DNA of 64,000 bases from Cordylochernes scorpioides (GCA_030710605.1 CP092874.1:18675978-18739977), one strand, 5' to 3'; counted from the stretch's first letter, positions 1-11,235 are shown. Numbers and translations: made by a program. The notes: generated by a model from the sequence alone, not told the origin.

Positions 1-204
1 GAGAACAATAAACAATCACAAAAATACAAATACAAAGGCTGGGTGCCAAACAATCTGTAGAATGGATTCGTATCATATATATAAACAGAAAATGAAACCC
101 TCTTTTTTATTTTGAATGTGTAAATTGGGAAATAAATTAGCAAGGTAGTTGTAGAGGATAAAAATATTATTATAATTTCTACAAATTTGTTGTTTGAAAA
201 AAAA

Positions 205-346
205 AGTACAGAAGTGAAATTGTACTCGGATCAGGTGGATAAATTAAGATAAAGACATCTCCTGATTGTGCAAGAAAAAAGTTGCTGATGGCTTGCGCCA
301 TCTGTCGGAATAAATATCAACGATTCCTTGATTTTTAATTATTCCA
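205..346. repeat. M-family fold-back element, partial
   Basis: Half of a palindromic element found again at 6,225, 8,195, 24,095, 33,745, 36,452 and 56,405. Recognisable parts are a 'GATCAGGTGGATAA' end, a 'GTTGCTGATGGCTTGCGCC' block and a 'GGAATAAATATCAAC' block. Only one arm is present, ending where the 33-bp array begins. Bases 1-204 upstream hold nothing I recognise. Confidence 0.6.
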
Positions 347-347
347 G

Positions 348-2287
348 TCTTCTTACTTATCCCGAGGTAACCTGACCGCGTCTTCTTACTTATCCCGAGG
401 TAACCATACTGTGTCTTCTTACTTATCCCGAGGTAACCTGGCCTTGTCTTCTTACTTATCCCGAGGTAACCAGGCCTTGTCTTCTTACTTATCCCGAGGT
501 AACCAGGCCGTGTCTTCTTACTTATCCCGAGGTAACCATACTGTGTCTTCTTACTTATTCCGAGGTAACCAGGCCTTGTCTTCTTACTTATCCCGAGGTA
601 ACCTGACCGCGTCTTCTTACTTATCCCGAGGTAACCTGGCCGTGTCTTCTTACTTATCCCGAGGTAACCAGGCCGTGTCTTCTTACTTATCCCGAGGTAA
701 CCAGGCCGTGTCTTCTTACTTATCCCGAGGTAACCAGGCCTTGTCTTCTTACTTATCCCGAGGTAACCTGACCGCGTCTTCTTACTTATCCCGAGGTAAC
801 CTGGCCGTGTCTTCTTACTTATCCCGAGGTAACCAGGCCGTGTCTTCTTACTTATCCCGAGGTAACCTGACCGCGTCTTCTTACTTATCCTGAGGTAACC
901 AGGCCTTGTCTTCTTACTTATCCCGAGGTAACCTGACCGCGTCTTCTTACTTATCCCGAAGTAACCAGGCCGTGTCTTCTTACTTATCCCGAGGTAACCT
1001 GACCGCGTCTTCTTACTTATCCTGAGGTAACCAGGCCTTGTCTTCTTACTTATCCCGAGGTAACCATACTGTGTCTTCTTACTTATCCCGAAGTAACCAT
1101 CCCGTGTCTTCTTACTTATCCCGAGGTAACCTGACCGCGTCTTCTTACTTATCCCGAGGTAACCAGGCCTTGTCTTCTTACTTATCCCGAGGTAACCTGA
1201 CCGCGTCTTCTTACTTATCCTGAGGTAACCTGACCGCGTCTTCTTACTTATCCTGAGGTAACCTGACCGCGTCTTCTTACTTATCCAGAGGTAACCAGGC
1301 CTTGTCTTCTTACTTATCCCGAGGTAACCAGGCCTTGTCTTCTTACTTATCCCGAGGTAACCAGGCCTTGTCTTCTTACTTATCCTGAGGTAACCAGGCC
1401 GTGTCTTCTTACTTATCCCGAGGTAACCAGGCCTTGTCTTCTTACTTATCCCGAGGTAACCTGACCGTGTCTTCTTACTTATCCTGAGGTAACCTGACCG
1501 CGTCTTCTTACTTATCCCGAGGTAACCAGGACGTGTCTTCTTACTTATCCCGAGGTAACCTGGCCGTGTCTTCTTACTTATCCCGAGGTAACCAGGCCGT
1601 GTCTTCTTACTTATCCCGAGGTAACCTGGCCGTGTCTTCTTACTTATCCCGAGGTAACCATACTATGTCTTCTTACTTATCCCGAGGTAACCAGGCCTTG
1701 TCTTCTTACTTATCCCGAGGTAACCTGGCCTTGTCTTCTTACTTATCCCGAGGTAACCTGACCGCGTCTTCTTACTTATCCCGAGGTAACCATACTATGT
1801 CTTCTTACTTATCCCGAGGTAACCAGGCCTTGTCTTCTTACTTATCCTGAGGTAACCTGACCGTGTCTTCTTACTTATCCTGAGGTAACCTGACCGCGTC
1901 TTCTTACTTATCCCGAGGTAACCATACTATGTCTTCTTACTTATCCCGAGGTAACCAGGCCTTGTCTTCTTACTTATCCTGAGGTAACCTGACCGTGTCT
2001 TCTTACTTATCCTGAGGTAACCTGACCGCGTCTTCTTACTTATCCCGAGGTAACCATACTATGTCTTCTTACTTATCCCGAGGTAACCTGGCCTTGTCTT
2101 CTTACTTATCCCGAGGTAACCTGACCGCGTCTTCTTACTTATCCCGAGGTAACCAGGCGGTGTGTCTTCTTACTTATCCCGAGGTAACCAGGACGTGTCT
2201 TCTTACTTATCCCGAGGTAACCAGGACGTGTCTTCTTACTTATCCCGAGGTAACCTGGCCGTGTTTTCTTACTTATCCCGAGGTAAT
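348..2287. repeat. 33-bp minisatellite array, about 59 units (copy 1)
   Basis: Head-to-tail 33-bp units, each with TCTTCTTACTTATCC, CGAGGTAACC and a variable end (AGGCCTTG, TGACCGCG, ATACTGTG and similar). Variants are interspersed rather than blocked, and higher-order runs repeat around 1,780-2,080. Because 33 is divisible by three, long apparent reading frames (for example 411-893) appear, but they stop wherever a unit carries CCTGAGG. The matching array in copy 2 is at 41,606-43,312. Confidence 0.95.
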
Positions 2288-3058
2288 CTGAGAACCTGTA
2301 TTCTTGCTTATCTCGTAATAAGTCTCTATTGTCTTATATTCTTAAGCGTGTATTCACAAACCATATGAATCTGTAATACGATTTTCCAAGAGCCAGAAAT
2401 TAAATATTCCCCCCGATTAGGGTTAAGAATTTATCACCAAAAGAAATTTCCGGGCTGGCAGAATATCAAGAATGGAACATTTCGTGCTATACGGTCACAA
2501 CGCAGACAAACCAACCAATCAAGAGAAAGCGCGGGAAAATATTATCAGATCGTCTGCGACGTTATCCTGTCGACTTATCGTCGTTTGGTATTAATAGCAT
2601 ACTGACGTCATAGATCGTTGGTGAGATAACAACGTGGGCTGCGTGCTACCCTTTCTTTTTTAAATAACCATTTACTTTTACATGATTGGCGGTGTCTTTT
2701 TATGGGGTGTTGTGTACTTGTTTCTTTTGATATTTCTTTCTATCTCTTTTTATTTCCGTTTTCCATTTATGGATTTCGCTTGATGACTATTGACTAATTA
2801 TAGCAATCTTGATTCAACCATTTTTATTGTTTCTATTATCTTTTTCAGAATTATGTAAATCGATATGCAAAATTGATCATTGATATTTCAAAAGGTTTTA
2901 TCATCGACGAACTAAGCAGTTCTTCACTGAATGTAGATATCTACGTCAGGATTTTCATGGACGTTAACTTTCAGTAAGCTCTTTTCAATCAGAAAAGACA
3001 AATCTATGAATAATATAGAGATTCAAGCCCTTGTATCATATCTCTTTATCATCAAATA
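2288..3058. other. Unique non-coding stretch (matches 40,817-41,605)
   Basis: AT-rich sequence with no convincing reading frame. It is nearly identical to the reverse complement of 40,817-41,605. It contains the CCAAT/E2F/CRE-like cluster annotated separately. Confidence 0.6.
2505..2612 (+). promoter_or_regulatory. CCAAT / E2F-like / CRE-like motif cluster
   Basis: Within about 100 bp there is CCAATC at 2,515, GCGCGGGAAA at 2,529-2,538 (matches the E2F consensus) and the full CRE palindrome TGACGTCA at 2,603-2,610. All three are kept in the other copy (41,265-41,272, 41,337-41,346 and 41,356-41,360 on the opposite strand). This combination is typical of growth-regulated animal promoters, but there is no recognised transcript or coding exon next to it, so a regulatory role is only an inference. 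Confidence 0.3.
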
Positions 3059-3404
3059 CACTCATGGACAAAACTTAAGGAAGTTGTACATTTTATCATG
3101 TATATCGGGATTCAGACAATAACTCTGAAAGATATTACAGTGACCTTTATTGAAGAGACACGAGATAACCAAGTGTATATACACTCATGGATAAAACTTA
3201 AGGAAGTTTTATCTTTTACCATGTATATCGGGATTCAGACAATAACTCTGAAAGATATTACAGTGACCTTTATTGAAAACACAGAGATAACCAAGTGTGA
3301 ACAAAATTGCCTCTGTCTTCCTCAAAAAAAAAAAAAAAAAAAAAGAAAAAGCGAAAGGCGACCTCAAAGACTTTCCACTTCCTTATGTTTTGTCCCTATG
3401 AATG
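3059..3404 (+). mobile_element. Tc1-type miniature element with internal tandem duplication
   Basis: Flanked by TA. It starts with CACTCATGGACAAAACTTAA and ends with the diverged inverse (CCACTTCC...TTTTGTCC...GAATG), so it has terminal inverted repeats with a TA target like Tc1/mariner miniature elements. The left end (TIR plus ATGTATATCGGG, AACTCTGAAAGATATTACAG and GAGATAACCAAGTGTA) is present twice. There is an A-run at 3,325-3,344. The equivalent in copy 2 (39,662-40,816) has about nine units. Confidence 0.75.
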
Positions 3405-3415
3405 TATATACCTAG

Positions 3416-3685
3416 GCGCCATATAAGGCATTAATATCTAGCACACTGACATATGGATGTGAGACATTGCTAACATCTTCAATCAAACGTATAGAGGACT
3501 TTAAAGATGTTCCTTTATAGAAGAGACTCAAGATATTCCATGACAGATAAGATGACAATCATTCAGGTACTTGATCAAATGGGAACAGAACAACAGCTTA
3601 GGATGTTCATAAACCAAATAAATCTTGAACACAACACATATAATTGTGAAAAAATCAACACGTCTCTCAGAGATACAGTTTTCTA
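3416..3685 (+). pseudogene. LINE reverse transcriptase C-terminal remnant (RTE-like)
   Basis: One frame reads YGCETLLTSSIKRIEDF, like the end of a reverse transcriptase domain. After a frameshift another frame reads RDSRYSMTDKMTIIQVLDQ followed by GTEQQLRMFINQ. That order matches the C-terminal region of RTE-type LINE proteins. The frameshifts show it is dead. It ends directly against the 116-bp array made from a different LINE. The copy 2 equivalent is at 39,384-39,655. Confidence 0.5.
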
Positions 3686-4160
3686 ATAATGTTGTTGTGT
3701 CCAATGAAGAACCTCAGATGTCTCCGTACATCTCTATCACAGCAGTCGTTCTCTATCTTGGGTGTGTAAAGCTGCTGTTCTGGGTCCTTGTCAATTTTCT
3801 GTTGTTGTTGTTGTGTCCAATGAAGAGCCTCAAATGTCTCCATACATCTCTATCACAGCAATGTCCTCTATCTTGGGTGTGTAAAGCTTCTGTTCTGGGT
3901 CCATCTCAATTTTCTGTTGTTGTTGTCGTGTCCAATGAAGAGCCTCAGATGTTCCCATACATCTCTATCACAGCAATGTCCTCTATCTTGGGTGTGTAAA
4001 GCTTCTGTTCTGGGTCCATGTCAATTTTCTGTTGTTGTAGTGTCCAATGAAGAGCCTCAGATGTCTCCGTACATCTCTATCACAGCAATGTTCTCTATCT
4101 TGGGTGTGTAAAGCTGCTGTTCTGGGTCCTTGTCAATTTTCTGGATGTATTGTCATCCAT
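3686..4160 (-). repeat. 116-bp tandem array derived from a LINE 3' end, about 4 units (copy 1)
   Basis: The units of about 116 bp carry, on the minus strand, DPEQQLYTPKI-like coding and then a CAACAACAACA segment. The same sequence occurs once as the 3' end of a LINE fragment at 56,044-56,368, where it follows a CxxC...H...C region. The array therefore looks like tandem amplification of the last 39 or so codons of that LINE plus its short tail. Copy 2 (38,630-39,383) has about six units. Confidence 0.65.
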
Positions 4161-4860
4161 ATCCATATTTTTTCTCGTGTACGCACAAGACCAAAACCAC
4201 AAGAAATCAGTATATAAAGAGAGAGGAAGTCCATGTATGTACAGTGACTGATATCTTTAGAAGAATATTTACATACCTTATATTTACATACACAGCTCGG
4301 TTCATAGAATAGAAATAGAATAGTTCTCACAATAGACATTATGGAGACATCTTATGTCAGGTTTATGATACTGTAGTGTCCTTTGTTGGATCCTTTCTCT
4401 TTTAAAATAAATTATTCTTTAACTTTTAAACAGCGGCAGCCCTAAGAAAACTGCCAAAAATTAACTTGCGGGATTCACCTAACAAATTGGACCCAACTCT
4501 GTTTCTGAATCTATAGAAATAAAATATTTGTGTTTCACATAGGTTTCCACAATACTTCACCTATCTCTGGATGAAATACTTTATAATAGAATATCTATTT
4601 ACATAAATAAGACACTGTTATATGCAAATTGTACTATAACAGGGAAATATTCCTTTTGTTCGGGTTTACAATTCCGCAGTATTTGATCCATTTGGACCAA
4701 ACATGACACGGTATAGAGTAGAGGAGTCCGTTTCATAGTTCCAACACTCCAGAATATGCAAATTAATCTGGTAATTTAATTTACATATTCCGTTTTTTTT
4801 TCAACCTGCGATAAAAAAATAACATTTCGACAAATTATTTATCTAAATAGCGTTATAAAG
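4161..4860. other. Non-coding stretch (matches about 37,930-38,625)
   Basis: No coding sequence seen. It is repeated in inverse at 37,930-38,625 with few differences and contains two ATGCAAATT octamer-like words. Nothing else is recognised. Confidence 0.5.
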
Positions 4861-5035
4861 AAAAGCATCGTCTGCTTTCGAATACCGTCCAATCAGAATT
4901 GAAGAAAGCAGAAGAAATCCTTTATTCTCCACCAATCAGCATCCTTCTACATACAATTAACTACTAATTGGCCGACGGAATTTAATTACTAACAGATAAT
5001 TTATATTCGTCGTTAATTAGCTAGGATATAAACCT
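4861..5035 (+). promoter_or_regulatory. Highly conserved block with paired CCAATCA boxes and a TATA-like word
   Basis: CCAATCA occurs at 4,889 and 4,932, and AGGATATAAA at 5,021-5,030. Over about 170 bp I found one difference from the other copy (37,755-37,935), fewer than in the flanks. The arrangement resembles a promoter but no transcript is visible, and similar CCAATCA words occur elsewhere in the window. Confidence 0.25.
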
Positions 5036-6224
5036 TTTTTTAAAGATGAACGGGTTTGAATTTGGTAATTATTTTTTATTAATTAAGAATACCGGGGTTT
5101 AGTAATCTCCTATAAATCCACCTTTATAGATCTTAAAAGAGGATTAGTTAGGTCTAATAATTTAGGCTAATTAATGGTTTATATACAGGCCCATTGGTAT
5201 TACTAATTCATCAATTAAATCTAAATGCTCACTCCTATTTTTGTATTTTATTTTGTTATTATTCAAAATATTGTCTCAAGAGTGCGTTTTGTAATATGTA
5301 AATAAATTATATCGTTTAAGAGGCCATCGTGTTTTCGACTACTCTGATTAAATGTTATATTTTAAAAAAGGCCGTTTTTTAACTATCAAAGATTCTTCAT
5401 TTATACACGTACTCAAAAAACAAACAAAAAAAAAACTTAAAGAAAGATCTGAGATGGATATAAATATATAATGAAAAAACAAATAATTCGATTGACAACA
5501 GTGTTAGAGCGAGCAGACGCCACTTTCAAAATATCGTCTGCGGACGGACAAAATGGCGTCTTGAGTGTTGGTAGCAAACGACATCTGTTCCTCGTTAGAA
5601 TTTCAAATTTCCCTTCCAGAGACCAGAAATTGGCGTAAATTTCCTTTGATATAGATGGCGTCAGTGTAAAAGAGAAATTCTTAGAAGTTTAAAGTATATG
5701 CAAATTAGGCAATATTTCTCCACGGTTTCAGAGAGATAGTTTTCTCTCTGCCCATTTAATTTTCAAATCATATTACGCCATAGGAATTCAAATCCCTCGT
5801 TTAAATATATCTTTTTTTCTATTATTTTCTTGTTAGAAAATAGAAAGAGTCGGAAATATAAATAAAACTAGTTATGATTTTGAAATTTTAGCACTATGTT
5901 TTAATATAAACGATTTTTACAACAAAATTTTATCGCATTTAGAAAAAAACTGTAAATGTTATGAGAGTTTGACTTATCAATAGTGAATATCTGTCAGAAA
6001 AATACAGTAAAAAAAAATTAAATAACTTGACAATTGACCACTTATGTGGTTTTGATCATGGTCGCATGTCATGCCAGCCTGTTCGTTTCAGGAGACAATA
6101 TTTGCATATAGATTTAAGGCACAACATTTTTATTGGAATTCAAGGAAGATTTAATGTGACACATATTAGAAAGACAAATAGAAAGTTTTACATAAAGAGA
6201 AATAATTTGTGGAAAAATAGTATA
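5036..6224. other. Non-coding AT-rich stretch, well conserved between copies
   Basis: No protein is recognised. The 5,490-5,800 part (AAAATGGCGTC, CGTCTGCGGACGGAC, ATGCAAATTAGGC) is close to identical with 36,990-37,300 of copy 2. AAAATGGCG resembles a YY1/Pho site. The function is unknown. Confidence 0.4.
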
Positions 6225-6345
6225 AAACTGAAATTGTACTGGGATCAGGTGGATAAGTTGATATTTATTCCGATAGATGGCACAAGCCATCAGTAACTTT
6301 TAGTTGTACGATCAGGAGATGCCATTTTCTTAAATTTACATAGAA
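6225..6345. repeat. M-family fold-back element, partial
   Basis: It carries the GATCAGGTGGATAA end, TTGATATTTATTCCGATAG, the ATGGCACAAG word and AACTTTTAGTTGTACGATC. It matches 36,452-36,570 in copy 2. Confidence 0.6.
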
Positions 6346-6347
6346 TA

Positions 6348-6360
6348 TAGTAAATGAAAA
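6348..6360. other. Empty target site for the LINE at 35,828
   Basis: TAGTAAATGAAAA occurs once here. In copy 2 the same word flanks the LINE on both sides (35,815-35,827 and 36,422-36,434, reverse complement), so this is the pre-insertion state. Confidence 0.85.
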
Positions 6361-6560
6361 CATTAAAACACGAATATTTCTTTTATACGTAGAAACAAAC
6401 TTATACTATCCTTACTGTGATGGAAAATATTGGGAGGGCTTGGCTCATCAGTGGTGAACCCTTCCAGCGGTTTCGCCAATTTAATCTACCAGACCGCTTC
6501 TCAGTGCTCTAATACTGTATTAAACGATTATTTTTATATATGCTGCACTAAAAGGTGGAA
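6361..6560. repeat. P-family element, one arm
   Basis: It includes GTAGAAACAAAC, CCTTACTGTGATGG, the conserved GGGAGGGCTTGGCTCATCAG core and AGCGGTTTCGCCAA. Related units occur at 8,758, 15,838, 16,680, 35,640, 46,890 and 47,730. Bases 6,560-7,163 after it hold no recognised feature. Confidence 0.6.
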
Positions 6561-7163
6561 TGTCAAAAATGGTATTTAAGTAAACTATCGAAATAAGCCT
6601 TTAAGACAGTAGAAATACATATAAATATTTGCATCGAGTAATGTTTTTCCGTAAAAAAATAAGGAAAAAGCCAGTTAGGCATAAATAAATGCAAGTACAA
6701 TTGTTGAGTTTTCTAGGATATTATTTTTTAAAATTAATATTTAATTATTCTGTGATTATGTATATATTGACCGCTGACCATCTTTGCATATAATTGAGTA
6801 TAAATAAAGTGTGAATAGTAATTTGGTCGTGTTTTATTCTCTCTTTGGCTGAGTCATTATCTGCACTATTGGGGTGTCGCCTGGGTAGTTGAAAACCTAT
6901 ACAGTCCTCTAAAGTACGGCTTCTAATTCGTTAAGGACAAAGGAATCTTAACAACAATATTTGTATAAGGTAAAGCGCCATTTAAATACATTAAATGAGA
7001 ACATTAAAGCACCAATGTTTCTTTTACACATAAAAGGAACTTCTACTCCTGAATGGGAGGCTATCTGAAACTCGATGCTCGAGCTAACACCAAAGATAAT
7101 ATTAACTGGCTCACACACACTATTCATAATCAAATACAGTATTTCAAGTAAGACATATTTATA

Positions 7164-7881
7164 TGGTAATTTAAACCAACAACCCCATATTGTATAATAC
7201 TTATAACAAGATTTTCATGTTGTATAATAGAAACACATCTGTAAATAATTATACGCATTATTGACATGTGTCATTACATCATCATATGTAATGTACTTTG
7301 TACAAACTGAGGATAGATAAATAAAACTCTGTAATAGATTAAGAGTTGAGCTAAAGCAAGAGATTGAGATAGAAGTCCAACGAGGCCTAGAAGATATCAA
7401 GGCGTTGCCCGTGTACAATGATCTCTTCCGATTCACGCCCTTGTTGCATTCGCTGAAACCCAATAATTACTTTCGGCCAAGATATATAAAGCTGTCAATT
7501 CGCAGAAAAAAAAACAGTCACTTCATCATCAGCGGGAGCCCTCGTCGGTTGTCACCAAGGTCCATCTCATCCACCATGTAGACCAGTAAGAACTCTTCTA
7601 TCTCCATCTTTCGCTCTTAGCTCGACTCTTATCTGTTCACGGAACTTTCCTAGTACAACTATGTCTCTTCGGTTTTTGTGTGTGGACATTCCCAAGCTTT
7701 CCACTCTGCCTCGACCACGACTGCCTGTACTCTGTGAGAACTGTTAAAGGTCTTCCAAGGTGCATAGAGGTACTGGAAAACTCCTCATCCTGACTGTTCC
7801 TCTCGGTTACCACAGTATAGCGAGAGCTGACAGGATCTCACACCATAGCTTAAGTCGACTGGATACCTCATCACATATACA
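7164..7881 (+). mobile_element. Solo LTR, family 1 (copy 1)
   Basis: It starts TGGTAATTTAAACC and ends CACATATACA, flanked by TATA on both sides (7,160-7,163 and 7,882-7,885). An independent insertion of the same sequence at 51,777-52,630 has the same ends and the same TATA duplication, and 34,289-35,005 is the syntenic partner of this one. A TATA-box-like AGATATATAA lies about 25 bp before a conserved CAGTCACTTCA, as expected for an LTR promoter. No internal retrotransposon proteins are seen. Confidence 0.6.
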
Positions 7882-8194
7882 TATATTGATTAAACATAGA
7901 AATAAATTAACATTATTGTTTTCTATATCACATATACCATATTTACATATAACTGTTTTCCTCCAGAGAGAGAGAGAGAGATATTAAATCTTCAATTTTT
8001 AATTTTTTATAATAATCTCTGATTCATATAAAACTATATGTCTTTTTAAATAAATGAATCATTCTTTAAAATATGGCCCAAAATTATTCCAAATAAATTC
8101 AATTTAATCGTGAGTGAAAACACAAAGGCTTGAAGTCATAAAATGTATATAATGAAATATTTTTAATGGAAAATGTATTTATGCGTGAAAAATA
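7882..8194. other. Non-coding stretch with a short GA microsatellite
   Basis: (AG)n at about 7,966-7,980, mirrored by (TC)n at 34,190-34,206. No gene is seen. Confidence 0.5.
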
Positions 8195-8425
8195 GAACAA
8201 AAGTGAATTTGTATTTGGATCAGGTGGATAAATTGAGAAAAAGGGCTTTTCCTGATGGTGCAATTGAAAGTTGCTTAATGTTTAATTCTTTATTAATCAA
8301 GAAAAGGTATTTGGCCAATTCTGGAATAATTAAAAATCAACGATTAGTTGATATTTATTCCGATAGATGGCGCAAGTCATCAGCAACTTTTAGTTGCACG
8401 ATCAGAAAATGCCCTTTTTTTCTCA
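8195..8425. repeat. M-family fold-back element, full
   Basis: Both arms are present: GATCAGGTGGATAA and TCCTGATGGTGCAATTG on the left, TTGATATTTATTCCGATAG and TTTTAGTTGCACGATCAG on the right, around an AT-rich centre. The inverse copy is at 33,745-33,975. Confidence 0.65.
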
Positions 8426-8746
8426 TGTATTTATATGTAAATAAAAAAGACGGGGGAGAGAGTGAGGGAAGCCCCAGGCGGCAACCAATATGTATCGAGT
8501 GATAAGGTAAAATAATTCGATGGGATTAATAACTACTTTATGATCAGTTTCTGCACGTTTATTTATTTAAATTGGATCTCAAATTATGAGAGACCCCTTA
8601 TTTACACATTATACTTTATAATATAACTTTAGGATTGACTTTGTAGTTCTCTATTCAATAAATTCTATGTATATAATATTTTAACCTTTCAATTTCTTTT
8701 TTCCGAAATGACATTTTTGAGCCGCTATTTTTGTGGATTATTTGGT
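8426..8746. other. Non-coding stretch
   Basis: No gene is recognised. It is mirrored at about 33,430-33,744. Confidence 0.5.
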
Positions 8747-9213
8747 GATATTTAAAACATGATGCACTAGCGCGCCATCTGTTATTAAAATTCGAAACTA
8801 TTTTAAAGGCGTAAGATTCTTTTTGAAATTAAACAATTTCTACTGCCCTTGCTGAAATGGAAAAACACCACTGATGAGCCAGGCCCTCCCATTAATTTTT
8901 CCATTGCAGTAAGGGCAGTAGAAATTGTTTTATTTCAAAAAGAATCTTACACCTTTAAAATAATTATATAAAAGAGCGTATCTGGATCTGTAAAGAAAAA
9001 AAAACAATTTTTTTCTTAAAATATTTCGAGAGATTGCTCCCTCTTCATCAATTTATTGCACAGTGAATTTAATTTACAAATTATTGTACATCACATGAAA
9101 ACAAATATTTCATTGGTCAAAAATAATTATTGATAATAATACATAAAAAATTAATTAATGGATCGCCTTTTGACTCAAACCTTTAAAATAGTTTCGAATT
9201 TTGATATTTAAAA
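8747..9213. mobile_element. P-family palindromic insertion with 11-bp target duplication
   Basis: GATATTTAAAA flanks it on both sides (8,747-8,757 and 9,203-9,213), and copy 2 has the single word (33,419-33,429) with nothing inserted. The element proper is 8,758-9,202. It contains an inner hairpin with arms ending in CTACTGCCCTT and AAGGGCAGTAG around a CACCACTGATGAGCC core, plus outer inverted arms (ATTCGAAACTATTTTAAAGG and its inverse). The long target duplication fits a retro-type mechanism better than a cut-and-paste miniature element. Confidence 0.75.
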
Positions 9214-9880
9214 TAATGAATAGGAAATGGCACAGAAATAGCATTAGCGATTTCTATAGAAAAGATAATTGTTTTAAAACATCTATAAACATCTATAGGA
9301 GGTCAAGACAGCACAACCAGGCTAAGATTAAGTAAGTTTGTTTGGTCACAGGAGTCTGACCTTAAAGGCGAGAGACCTACCATAGCTAGCATGTTGTACG
9401 AGCGTGTACCAGTTCTCACAGTGGTGTTTCAGGGTGGAGCTTCGATTACAGGCGTACAGGTATCGTGTTAGGAAGTCGTACAGTGACATGTGGACTATCG
9501 AGTCGATATCAGCCAATCACGCCCAGGTGGATAGCCACACCCGACCGTCGACATACCAAGTAATGGATCACTCTCCCTATAACCCTGACCTAGCTCCATA
9601 TATTCACTAGTTCGCAGACCTTTCAAAAACACTTTGATATTTTCCCTCAAATACCGAACATAAGGAAATGCGGTATAAAGGTGGCCTCACAATCAACCGC
9701 AAACCTTCAAAGACTGATTACGTAAGCTGTCTACACGTTGAACCAAGAGCATTTCTAAAAGTCCGGGGAATATTTGCATTGAAAATAATATGCATATGTT
9801 GTGTGTCTAGCTACCATCAAATAAAGTATATATGAAAATATGCAGCTAGGTTTTGATTCGTAAGGATCGCTAGTTACGGC
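9214..9880. other. Non-coding stretch
   Basis: No convincing protein is seen. It is mirrored at 32,765-33,418 in copy 2. The short frame at 9,404-9,610 is not kept there. Confidence 0.5.
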
Positions 9881-9881
9881 T

Positions 9882-10141
9882 CTACGATTCCAGAGTAGAC
9901 GAAGTGTAGTTTTCCAATCCGGAAATGTCAATCAAAATAAGGTTCTCACATTGGTGGACACCAATATTGACGCGTGACTTCCGGACAAATTTGCATAGCT
10001 CTCCTCTGCCCTGCCCAAAATTGCTTTCCGCGGCAGCCGTTAATCTCCTTCCTCCACTCCTGGTCAAAATTAAAATTTTTGGGGACACACGTGTCCTTTC
10101 ATACCTATTGGGGCAGTAGAAGCGAGTTTGGGCATTGTACT
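9882..10141 (-). CDS. Small unrecognised reading frame, open in both copies
   Basis: The minus-strand frame stays open from the 78-bp array through RFYCPNRYERTRVSPKILI, LTRSGGRRLTAAAESNFGQG and ENLILIDISGLENYT, then stops. The same frame is open in copy 2 on the plus strand (32,498-32,760) with very few changes. I do not recognise the protein. The opening part is array sequence, there is no clear start codon, and the region is under 90 codons, so it may be chance. Confidence 0.2.
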
Positions 10142-10935
10142 TGTATATCAGGTTGGGTAGTGACAGCTTGTACTGTAAGTACACTACATGTCTACACACG
10201 TAGTACCGGGCCATGATAACCATGGTGGGTAGAGGGTTGTGACAGCTTGTACTGTAAGTACACCACATGTCTACGTATGTAGTACCAGGCCATTATAACA
10301 TGGTGGGTAGAGGGTTGTGACAGTTTGTACTGTAAGTACAACACACGTCTACACATGTAGTACCAGGCCATTATAACATGGTGGGTAGAGGGTTGTGACA
10401 GTTTGTACTGTAAGTACAACACACGTCTACACATGTAGTACCAGGCCATTATAACATGGTGGGTAGAGGGCTGTGACAGCTTGTACTGTAAGTACACCAC
10501 ATGTCTACGTATGTAGTACCAGGCCATTATAACATGGTGGGTAGAGGGTTGTGACAGTTTGTACTGTAAGTACAACACATGTCTACACATGTAGTACCAG
10601 GCCATGATAACATGGTGGGTAGAGGGTTGTGACAGCTTGTACTGTAAGTACAACACACGTCTACACATGTAGTACCAGGCCATGATAATCATGGTGGGTA
10701 GAGGGTTGTGACAGCTTGTACTGTAAGTACATCACATGTCTACGTATGTAGTACCAGACCATGATAACATGGTGGGTAGAGGTTTGTGACAGCTCGTACT
10801 GTAAGTGCACTACATGTCTACACATGTAGTACCAGGCCACATGATAACATGGTGGGTAGAGGGTTGTGACAGCTTGTACTGTAAGTACACCACATGTCTA
10901 CACATGTAGTACCAGACCATGTAATCATGGTAGGA
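10142..10935. repeat. 78-bp minisatellite array, about 10 units (copy 1)
   Basis: The units carry GTGGGTAGAGGGTTGTGACA, TTGTACTGTAAGTACA and CATGTAGTACCAGGCCAT. The length of 78 is a multiple of three, which produces a spurious repeated frame on the minus strand. Copy 2 (32,110-32,495) has only about five units. A degenerate single unit lies at 29,540-29,650. Confidence 0.9.
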
Positions 10936-11235
10936 ATATATAATACAACTTTTCTTCTTCTTACCAATATATTTCCATTTATTTCACCCATATAAACGTT
11001 TGTCATCAATCCAATAGGAAACTATTAATATATGTCACATGTAATTATTTAGATTTTTTCTAACGATGATCATCACAATACAGGCCTTCTCCCTCTTCTA
11101 ATCCTTCTGAGGACTTCCTCATCTCAAATCCTATTGACTTCTTCAAGCATAGAGCCTCTTGGATGGCGGCAAACTATGGAAAAACAGCGTTATAAACAGC
11201 CGAGGAACTCACAATAGAAGATAAAACTTACTAAC
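10936..11235. other. Non-coding stretch
   Basis: No gene is recognised. It is mirrored at 31,815-32,105. Confidence 0.5.

Noticed and set aside
411..893. Repeat protein of 11-residue units (SSYLSRGNQAL type)
   Set aside because: It is a by-product of a 33-bp unit that is a multiple of three; frames end at every CCTGAGG variant and other segments read in other frames. No start context or splice structure.
348..2287. CRISPR array
   Set aside because: Direct repeats without unique spacers; the whole unit repeats and the sequence is eukaryotic.
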